Positions 1 to 4,500 of a DNA stretch of 6,164 bases are shown here, one piece after another. Source of the stretch: DATKXO01 sp035528995 (GTDB lineage Bacteria; Planctomycetota; Phycisphaerae; UBA1845); NCBI GenBank assembly GCA_035528995.1, contig DATKXO010000146.1:1-6164 (forward strand). The letters run 5' to 3'. How positions within the stretch are numbered: the stretch's first letter is position 1; the number at the start of each line of letters is the position of its first letter. The notes below the pieces were generated by a model. The model was not told the DNA's origin, ran no database searches, and saw only the letters and a list, made by a program, of their open reading frames with translations. Made by a program: the position numbers and the translations under genes.

Positions 1-34
1 AGGCGCCGCGCCGCGATCCGCGATTCCGTCTCAT
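1..34 (-). CDS. Start of a probable prepilin (pseudopilin) gene, truncated by window edge
   Basis: Only eleven codons are inside the window: ATG at 34-32 followed by MRRNRGSRRGA, and the next codon begins with T. A short, strongly basic leader ending in RRGA is the usual run-up to the prepilin peptidase site, where Phe-Thr-Leu-Ile-Glu would follow; the visible T is compatible with a Phe codon, but that residue is outside the window. An AGGAG Shine-Dalgarno lies eight bases before the ATG. The gene follows gspF by 56 bases on the same strand, where the major pseudopilin gene gspG sits in gspE-F-G clusters. Start and strand are seen directly; prepilin identity is inferred from leader style and position. 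Any other protein with a basic N-terminus remains possible. Confidence 0.55.
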   Translation of the reverse strand, partial: MRRNRGSRRGA

Positions 35-42
35 AACAATGA

Positions 43-47
43 CTCCT
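43..47 (-). promoter_or_regulatory. Shine-Dalgarno AGGAG for the edge gene
   Basis: Minus-strand AGGAG ends eight bases before the ATG at 34-32. It is one of the strongest ribosome binding sites in the window and is the main reason to call a gene at the left edge. No promoter or terminator was recognised in the 56 bases between gspF and this gene, so cotranscription with gspF is likely. Confidence 0.6.
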
Positions 48-90
48 GTGCAGGGCGCTTTAATCGGACTCACTTTCCGTCAGGGGTGTT

Positions 91-1299
91 CTATGCTCCG
101 CTCATGGCCGCCGAACTCATGGTCAGGATCGGCAGCAGCAACGCCAGGGCAATGCAAAGAACGACTACGGCCATGCCGACCAGCAGCATGGGCTCGATAA
201 GCCGGACGGCCAGATCGATCTGCCGGGCCGTGCGGGCTTCGTTGGTGTCGGCGATCTGAATGAGCACGTTCTCGAGGTTGTTGCTCTCCTCGGCCACCGC
301 GATCATGTCCAGCGTGTCGATAGGGAACAGGCCGCTCTCGCCCAGCGGCTTCGACAGCGACTCGCCTTTGCGGACGCTCTCGGCCGCCCGTTCGATCTGA
401 TCCGCCAGGATCGAGTTGCCGGCCGAGTCTTTGGATATCTTCAGCGATTGCAGGATGGGCACGCCGTTGTGCAGCATGGTGCCCAGAATGCGGCAGAACC
501 GGCAGACGGCCACCACCGTGTAGATCTTGCCGAACACCGGGGCCTTGAGCCGCACCCGATCCGCCGTGACCTTGCCCCACTCCGTCTTGAACACCGACGT
601 GATGCCGAAGAACGCCACCAGCGCTCCCACGATCAGGTACGGATAGTAATTCAGCAGAATGTCACAGGCGCCGAACACGGCGTAGCTCAGGACATTGAGA
701 TTCTCGGCCCGCAACTGCTCCCGCAGCTTCGGCACCACGAAGGTCATCAGGAAGATCACCACCACCGTCCCGACGAACAGGAGCACGGCCGGGTAGATCA
801 TCGAGCCGAACAGCTTGTTGCGCAGCTCATCCTGTCGTTCCGCGAAGCTGGACAGCCGGCTGAGGACCTCCTCCAGGAACCCGCCGCGCTCGCCCGCCCG
901 CACCATCGAGGAGTGCAGTTCTTTGAAGGCGTTGGGGTGCTTCTCCATGGCGTCGGCCAGGGCGGCGCCGCCGGCCACTTCCTCGCGGACATCCTTGATG
1001 ATCTCGGTCAGCACCGGGCTCGAGTTCTGCCGGGCCAGCACGTCCAGGGCCCGCAGCATCGGCACCCCGGCCCGCAGCAGGTCGGCCAACTGGCTGTAGA
1101 ACGCCGTCAGAAAGCGCAGCTTGACCCGCTTCTTGCGCCCCAGAATGGACCTGCCGCCCACCACGCCCTCGGTCACGTTGACCGCGGTGAGCGACTTATC
1201 TTCCAGCATGCGCAGGGCGACCTGGTAGTTCTCGGCCGTCAAGGCGCCGTCCACGGCGCCGCCGTCCTCGCTGATCGCCCTATAGCTGAAGGTGGGCAC
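91..1299 (-). CDS. gspF: Type II secretion / type IV pilus assembly platform protein, GspF/PilC family
   Basis: This is a polytopic inner-membrane protein that forms the platform on which the GspE/PilB ATPase drives pseudopilus or pilus assembly. Its 402 residues match the usual family length of about 400. The N-terminus MPTFSYRA is the typical family start, which supports the GTG at 1299-1297; a GGAG lies ten bases upstream. Two T2SSF domains are visible, at about 66-190 and 266-391. Each carries a family signature: GVPMLRALDVL near 79-88 and RAGERGG at 134-140 in the first, GVPILQSL near 279-286 and VAEESNNLE at 335-343 in the second. Hydrophobic membrane segments lie near 168-190, 220-237 and 371-393. 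It ends at TAG. It probably has its own promoter at 1465-1493 and is followed by a probable prepilin gene. GspF and PilC cannot be separated from sequence alone. Confidence 0.95.
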   Translation of the reverse strand: MPTFSYRAISEDGGAVDGALTAENYQVALRMLEDKSLTAVNVTEGVVGGRSILGRKKRVKLRFLTAFYSQLADLLRAGVPMLRALDVLARQNSSPVLTEIIKDVREEVAGGAALADAMEKHPNAFKELHSSMVRAGERGGFLEEVLSRLSSFAERQDELRNKLFGSMIYPAVLLFVGTVVVIFLMTFVVPKLREQLRAENLNVLSYAVFGACDILLNYYPYLIVGALVAFFGITSVFKTEWGKVTADRVRLKAPVFGKIYTVVAVCRFCRILGTMLHNGVPILQSLKISKDSAGNSILADQIERAAESVRKGESLSKPLGESGLFPIDTLDMIAVAEESNNLENVLIQIADTNEARTARQIDLAVRLIEPMLLVGMAVVVLCIALALLLPILTMSSAAMSGA

Positions 1300-1305
1300 T
1301 TCAGT

Positions 1306-1404
1306 TCAACTCCACGGACCCAGTCTGGCAGAATTCACAACCTGGAAGGGATCGCCGGTGGCGGAAACGACTTGGGCGGGCGGAAACGGCGGCCAACGAC
1401 TCAT
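1306..1404 (-). CDS. Candidate 32-residue upstream ORF in the gspF leader
   Basis: ATG at 1404-1402 opens 32 codons ending at TGA (1308-1306), six bases before the gspF GTG. The peptide begins MSRWPPFPPAQVV and ends in RLGPWS. A strong Shine-Dalgarno, AGGGAGGG (1416-1409), ends four bases before the ATG. The ORF is in the same frame as gspF, with only TGA-ACT-GAA between them, so it could be a leader peptide that couples translation to gspF. The GGAG used by gspF (1314-1311) lies inside the end of this ORF. Against it: GC-rich DNA often leaves chance frames of this length, the peptide matches nothing I recognise, and the start codon is partly in a hairpin stem. Treat it as a candidate. Confidence 0.35.
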   Translation of the reverse strand: MSRWPPFPPAQVVSATGDPFQVVNSARLGPWS

Positions 1405-1424
1405 TCGACCCTCCCTGGTCGAAT
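1403..1424 (-). promoter_or_regulatory. Perfect 8-bp hairpin or operator over the leader ORF start
   Basis: Minus-strand arms ATTCGACC and GGTCGAAT flank the six-base loop AGGGAG. As RNA, the loop exposes most of the Shine-Dalgarno of the 32-codon leader ORF, and the 3' arm includes the first two bases of its ATG. As DNA, the same arms form a two-fold symmetric site about 35-55 bases past the predicted transcription start, where a dimeric repressor could bind. The sequence does not decide between these roles. Confidence 0.5.
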
Positions 1425-1426
1425 CG

Positions 1427-1442
1427 GCTCGTGGCGACGAGC
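1427..1442 (-). promoter_or_regulatory. Second leader hairpin upstream of gspF
   Basis: Minus-strand arms GCTCGT and ACGAGC enclose a four-base loop (CGCC). It lies two bases from the next hairpin and about 16 bases after the predicted transcription start, so the gspF mRNA would begin with two stacked stem-loops. Possible roles are 5' end protection or leader regulation. I recognise no known riboswitch family in it. Confidence 0.4.
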
Positions 1443-1464
1443 TTAGGGCATCCTGCCGACGATT

Positions 1465-1493
1465 ACCTTAACCAGGCCAGATACTTACGTCAA
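1465..1493 (-). promoter_or_regulatory. Probable sigma-70-type promoter for gspF
   Basis: On the minus strand TTGACG (1493-1488) matches five of six bases of the -35 consensus. It is separated by exactly 17 bases from TAAGGT (1470-1465), which keeps the key T, A and final T of the -10 consensus. An AT-rich GGATTTTTCG lies just upstream. Transcription would start near 1458, giving a leader of about 160 bases before gspF. The -10 is weak, so the call rests mainly on the -35 and the ideal spacing. Confidence 0.5.
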
Positions 1494-1620
1494 CGAAAAA
1501 TCCGTGCGGACCCGTCACTTTCGCACCGCCCGGGGCCAAAGCCCAAAACCCGTCCGCTGCCTACTCTTACACGCCCCGGACCGCCCCGATTGCAGCCCTT
1601 CGGGTGGTTTCCCGGGGGTC

Positions 1621-1642
1621 AAAAACAGGCCCACGACGGGCC
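1621..1642 (-). terminator. Probable intrinsic terminator downstream of gspE
   Basis: Reading the minus strand, an all-GC five-base-pair stem GGCCC / GGGCC with a five-base loop GTCGT is followed after two bases by TTTTT. It lies about 170 bases after the gspE stop and about 130 bases before the gspF promoter, where a terminator is expected if the two genes are separate transcripts. The stem is short, so termination may be partial. Confidence 0.5.
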
Positions 1643-1690
1643 GCGGCCAGTGACCCGCCATCAAGCGCTGCTGAACCGGGCGCGGAGTGT

Positions 1691-1705
1691 GACCGCGGCG
1701 CGGTC
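1691..1705. repeat. 15-bp near-palindrome in the gspE-gspF gap
   Basis: Plus-strand arms GACCGCG and CGCGGTC flank a single central base. In RNA this gives a six-base-pair stem with a three-base loop. It lies 105 bases after the gspE stop with no T-run behind it. Its GCGGTCGGC overlap (1700-1708) recurs at 1753-1761. The function is unknown, and it may add 3' end structure to gspE mRNA. Confidence 0.3.
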
Positions 1706-1759
1706 GGCTGTAATCCTCGCCACCCGGGCGGGTTGCAGGATATCACAATCCGGCGGTCG

Positions 1760-1798
1760 GCCCGATACGCACCGCCACTGTTGCGCTGCTTATCGGGC
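1760..1798 (-). repeat. Inverted repeat just after gspE
   Basis: Plus-strand arms GCCCGATA (1760-1767) and TATCGGGC (1791-1798) pair perfectly over eight bases. Inside the loop, CGCA (1768-1771) can pair with TGCG (1782-1785). The structure begins 12 bases after the gspE stop. There is no T-run, so it is not a classic intrinsic terminator; it could protect the 3' end or act with Rho. Confidence 0.35.
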
Positions 1799-1809
1799 GG
1801 CTGGGGGGG

Positions 1810-3483
1810 TCACATGGATTTGGTGACGCGGTTGATCTCTTCGACCGTGGTCATGCCGGCTCGGACCTTCGACCAGCCGTCGTCGCGCATCAACTTGATG
1901 CCGTAGCGCCGGGCAACCACGAGCATCTGCGTGGCCGAGGCGTGTTTCACAACGAGTTCCCGCAGCTCGTCGTTCATCAGCAGCAGCTCGAAGATACCCA
2001 TTCGTCCCCGGTAGCCCGTGTGGCGGCAATCCCGGCAACCTTTGCCCCGCGAGAACCTCTCGCCGGGCTCGAGGTTCATGTCCTTGGGCACCTCGTTCGG
2101 GTCCGGGCTGTACTCCTCCTTGCAGTCCGGGCAGATGCATCGGACCAGACGCTGGGCCAGGATGCCCTCGAGCGCGCTGGACACCAGGTAAGGCTCGACC
2201 CCCATGTCCAGCAGCCGGGTGTTGGCCGTGCAGGCGTCGTTGGTGTGCAGCGTGCTGAAGACCAGGTGCCCGGTCAGCGAGGCGTTGATGGCGGTCTCGG
2301 CCGTCTCCAGGTCGCGAATCTCGCCGACCAGGATGACGTCGGGGTCGTGGCGCAGAAAGCTGCGCAGACCGGAGGCGAAGGTCAGCCCGATCTTGGGCTT
2401 GATCTGCACCTGATTGATGCCGTCCAGGTAGTACTCCACCGGGTCCTCGACGGTGAGGATCTTGATCCTGTCCGACTTGACCGCGTTGAGGGCGGCGTAC
2501 AGCGTCGTGGTTTTGCCCGACCCGGTCGGCCCGGTCACCAGGATGATTCCGAACGGCTGATGGATCAGCTTGTCAAAGCCCTCGGACGCCTCGCCCATCA
2601 GGCCCAGGTCGTGCAGCGACATCAGCACGGACTGCTTGTCCAGAATCCGCATGGCCACGCCCTCGCCGAAGGCGGTGGGAACGATGCTGATGCGCAGGTC
2701 GATCTCCCGGTTGCCGGTCTTGATCTTGAAGCCGCCGTCCTGCGGCAGACGCTTCTCGGCGATGTTCAGGTTGCTCAGGATCTTGATGCGCGAAATGATC
2801 GCCGCCTGGAAGCGGCGGATCTGAGGCGGCACGTTGGTGGTGTGCAGCACGCCGTCGATCCGGTAGCGGATGCGAAGCATCTCCTCGTACGGCTCGATAT
2901 GGACGTCGCTGGCCCGGTCGCGGATGGCCTCCACCAGGATCTCGTTGACCAGCTTGACGACCGTCGCTTCCTGGGCCTGCTCGATCAGGTCGGCGTCCTG
3001 CTCGTCGACCTCGCTGACCACCTCGATGTCCGAGTCGGCGATCATCTCGTCGATGGTGTGCCCGCCGACGCCGTAGTGTTGCTTGATGGCCCGCTGGATC
3101 TCGGCCTCCGACGCCAGGACCGGCTCGACCTTCGAGCCGGTCAGCATGCGCAGCTCGTCGAACGCGTACAGGTCAAAGGCGTTGGCCGTCGCAATCCGGA
3201 TCGTTCCGTTGGCCTTGCCGACCGGGATCAGGCGATAGCGGTGCACCACCTTCGAGGGGATCAGCTTGAGCAGTTCGGGATCGATCTTGATCTTGGAGAG
3301 GTCCACCACGGGAATGGAGAGCTGCTCACCGATGATTTCCAGGACGTCGCGTTCCTTGACGTAGCCCTTCTCGATGAGGATGCGCTCGATGCGATCGTGG
3401 GGGCCCTTGCGGGCGGCTCGGGCTTCGGCGAGCTGTTCGGGCGTGATCTTCTTCCGCTGTACCAGTTCGTCGCCGAGGCTCAT
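1810..3483 (-). CDS. gspE: Type II secretion / type IV pilus assembly ATPase, GspE/PilB family
   Basis: This is a cytoplasmic hexameric ATPase that powers pseudopilus or pilus assembly through the GspF platform. Its 557 residues are typical. In order: an N-terminal MshEN-type region (about 1-137); a linker leading to RASDVHIEP at 190-198; RLPQDG at 245-250; Walker A GPTGSGKT at 318-325 with Lys324; an Asp-box region starting near VEDPVEYYLDG; Walker B DVILVGEIRD at 382-391 with Glu388; and a histidine box with His406 and His413. Two CxxC pairs, Cys451/Cys454 and Cys483/Cys486, form the zinc-binding tetracysteine motif of this subfamily. ATG at 3483 follows TAGGG and fits the family N-terminus; it ends at TGA. 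The ATPase core looks intact. It belongs to the assembly class rather than the PilT retraction class because it keeps the N-terminal domain and cysteine motif. GspE versus PilB is not decided by sequence. Confidence 0.96.
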   Translation of the reverse strand: MSLGDELVQRKKITPEQLAEARAARKGPHDRIERILIEKGYVKERDVLEIIGEQLSIPVVDLSKIKIDPELLKLIPSKVVHRYRLIPVGKANGTIRIATANAFDLYAFDELRMLTGSKVEPVLASEAEIQRAIKQHYGVGGHTIDEMIADSDIEVVSEVDEQDADLIEQAQEATVVKLVNEILVEAIRDRASDVHIEPYEEMLRIRYRIDGVLHTTNVPPQIRRFQAAIISRIKILSNLNIAEKRLPQDGGFKIKTGNREIDLRISIVPTAFGEGVAMRILDKQSVLMSLHDLGLMGEASEGFDKLIHQPFGIILVTGPTGSGKTTTLYAALNAVKSDRIKILTVEDPVEYYLDGINQVQIKPKIGLTFASGLRSFLRHDPDVILVGEIRDLETAETAINASLTGHLVFSTLHTNDACTANTRLLDMGVEPYLVSSALEGILAQRLVRCICPDCKEEYSPDPNEVPKDMNLEPGERFSRGKGCRDCRHTGYRGRMGIFELLLMNDELRELVVKHASATQMLVVARRYGIKLMRDDGWSKVRAGMTTVEEINRVTKSM

Positions 3484-3571
3484 CAGACCCTACCGTGTCA
3501 CGCCGGACCGTAACCAGCGGCGCCACCGTGGCTGTCCGCCCCGGGGGCGCGCACCATCCCGCCGCCGCAGG

Positions 3572-3587
3572 CTTATACCCTATTATC
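3572..3587 (-). promoter_or_regulatory. Possible -10 elements of a gspE promoter
   Basis: Within a GC-rich gap, the minus strand holds GATAAT (3587-3582) and TATAAG (3577-3572), both close to a -10 box and about 90 bases before the gspE ATG. No good -35 sits at the right distance from either. A GGGAAC lies 17 bases before GATAAT and could suit an alternative sigma factor. Weak evidence. Confidence 0.25.
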
Positions 3588-3614
3588 GCCCGCCCGGTTG
3601 CCCCGTTCCCACGC

Positions 3615-3638
3615 AAAACGGTAATTCGCTACGACCGT
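3615..3638 (-). terminator. Weak intrinsic terminator candidate after the proline-rich gene
   Basis: On the minus strand, arms ACGGT (3638-3634) and ACCGT (3622-3618) run directly into a four-T tract, starting six bases after the stop codon of the upstream gene. The stem is only five base pairs and the loop is eleven bases, so termination would be inefficient and read-through into gspE is plausible. Confidence 0.3.
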
Positions 3639-3643
3639 GAAGC

Positions 3644-4429
3644 TTAGGAACCGTATCCGGCGCCCAGTTCGCCCGGCCGGCGGAGGCCGACCGGCGGACC
3701 GAAGATTTCCTTGAGAATCACCACTCGTCGCAATTCCTCGCGCGTGAGACGGCGCCCGAACACCGAAGGGCCGATAGGCATGGCTGCCGCTGCGGAATCG
3801 GCCGCCGCCGGGGTGGCTTCGATCACCGGTTCGGCGTCCAGCAGTTCGGCCGTCGGGTCTGCCTTGCGGAGGTCGATGCCGGGGTCGGCCGCCCGAACGT
3901 CCACCCGCGGTCCTGCTCTGCGCATCTCCACGTGCGGGTCGGCCGCGCGGACGTCAGCGAGAGACTTCCTCGGCTTTGCCGGGGGCGCTGCCCGCGGAGG
4001 TATCGATGGCGCCGGGACAGGCCGAGGCGCCGTGGGCCTTGTCTCGGCTGTCGGTGCCGGTCGCGGAGCCGCCGGTCTCGCCCGCCGCCTGGCTACCTCC
4101 TGCGGTGTCGCCTGCGCCCTTGCCGTTGACGGCCCGGGCATGGCGCCGGGCACTTGCGGCGGCTCAATCTGGAAGCCCGATCCCTTGCGCAGCACGACCG
4201 GTTTGGCCATCGGCAGGCCGCTCTGCGCCCGACTCGCCTTCGGAATGTCGGGCAGCTTAGACCCCTTCTTGGCCCGGGCCGCCTTGGATTGGGTCCGCTC
4301 GACGTACCTGTCCTTGATCGCGTTGAGCACCGGCACGATGATGATGATCAGCAGATACAGCAGGTTGTGCCACGCGAAGCCGTCGCCCTCGGTGGGAGTC
4401 TGTCCAACTTGGCTCAGCCAGGGTTGCAT
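3644..4429 (-). CDS. Uncharacterised one-pass membrane protein with proline-rich stalk and nonapeptide repeats
   Basis: I do not recognise a named family for this 261-residue protein. A short N-terminus is followed by one strong hydrophobic segment at about 22-38 (LLYLLIIIIVPVLNAI). A very basic stretch at 39-58 follows, which by the positive-inside rule places the rest in the cytoplasm. Residues 90-153 are rich in Pro, Ala and Arg and look disordered. Residues 162-206 form five nine-residue repeats. The C-terminus (228-250) is compact and helical-looking, with EELRRVVILKEIFGPPVGLR; similar 'EI-x-GPP-x-x-LR' ends are, to my recollection, common in planctomycete membrane-anchored proteins. The ATG at 4429 follows GAGGA at a long spacing of about 13 bases, and an in-frame TGA 27 bases upstream rules out a much longer form. 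It lies 71 bases after floA, probably cotranscribed. It could be a scaffold linking the membrane to cytoplasmic partners. Confidence 0.75.
   Translation of the reverse strand: MQPWLSQVGQTPTEGDGFAWHNLLYLLIIIIVPVLNAIKDRYVERTQSKAARAKKGSKLPDIPKASRAQSGLPMAKPVVLRKGSGFQIEPPQVPGAMPGPSTARAQATPQEVARRRARPAAPRPAPTAETRPTAPRPVPAPSIPPRAAPPAKPRKSLADVRAADPHVEMRRAGPRVDVRAADPGIDLRKADPTAELLDAEPVIEATPAAADSAAAAMPIGPSVFGRRLTREELRRVVILKEIFGPPVGLRRPGELGAGYGS
3812..3946 (-). repeat. Five tandem nine-residue repeats in the proline-rich protein
   Basis: Residues 162-206 split into AADPHVEMR, RAGPRVDVR, AADPGIDLR, KADPTAELL and DAEPVIEAT. Proline recurs exactly every nine residues (165, 174, 183, 192, 201) and is followed by an alternating hydrophobic-acidic pattern. 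At DNA level GGGTCGGCC recurs 54 bases apart (3882-3890 and 3936-3944), which points to past duplication of an 18-codon unit. Confidence 0.7.
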
Positions 4430-4466
4430 GGCCGGTGGATCGTCCTCGCTTCTTCACGCCCGTGTG

Positions 4467-4491
4467 CCGTCCCCCACCGATGGGGGGGCGG
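4467..4491 (-). repeat. GC-rich hairpin between floA and the proline-rich gene
   Basis: On the minus strand, CCCCCA and TGGGGG pair around the tetraloop TCGG, with an outer CCG/CGG extension across a small internal loop. It begins nine bases after the floA stop. No T-run follows, so it is more likely an mRNA stability or processing element that sets floA apart from its downstream neighbour than a terminator. Confidence 0.4.
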
Positions 4492-4500
4492 ACCGTGTGA

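Larger units (their letters stand above)
1309..1809. other. Long gap between gspE and gspF: regulatory signals, no confident gene
   Basis: Apart from the short leader ORF candidate, this stretch has no reading frame with protein-like composition and a ribosome binding site. It holds, in minus-strand order, a hairpin after gspE, a 15-bp palindrome, a terminator-like hairpin with a T-run, a promoter, and two leader hairpins. A small RNA transcribed within it cannot be excluded. No tRNA-like or CRISPR-like structure was seen. Confidence 0.6.

Noticed and set aside
1306..1308. Recoded or erroneous TGA that would extend gspF by about 35 residues
   Set aside because: MPTFSYRA is the normal GspF N-terminus, gspE uses TGA as a genuine stop, and no selenocysteine element was recognised. 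The leader ORF is better treated as separate.
448..1446. 332-codon open frame on the plus strand opposite gspF
   Set aside because: It is antisense to a clearly recognised GspF gene. Its product is unusually rich in His, Gln and Arg with no domain signature, which is the usual mirror image of a GC-rich coding strand.
1519..1668. 49-codon minus-strand frame (MAGHWPRPVV...) through the terminator-like hairpin
   Set aside because: There is no ribosome binding site before its ATG, and it runs through the hairpin and T-run. It is most likely a chance frame.
1431..1826. 131-codon plus-strand frame in the gspE-gspF gap
   Set aside because: It starts at a GTG inside a leader hairpin with no Shine-Dalgarno, has a Pro/Arg-rich composition without a domain, and overlaps the end of gspE.
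1942..3513. 523-codon open frame on the plus strand opposite gspE
   Set aside because: It mirrors the full length of gspE, has a repetitive Val/Asp/Leu/Gln/His composition and no recognisable motif. The minus-strand gene has every ATPase motif.
3537..3549. 13-bp CGCCCC/GGGGCG palindrome upstream of gspE
   Set aside because: It is a short GC-only palindrome in GC-rich DNA, with no T-run and no relation to a start or stop. Chance is sufficient.
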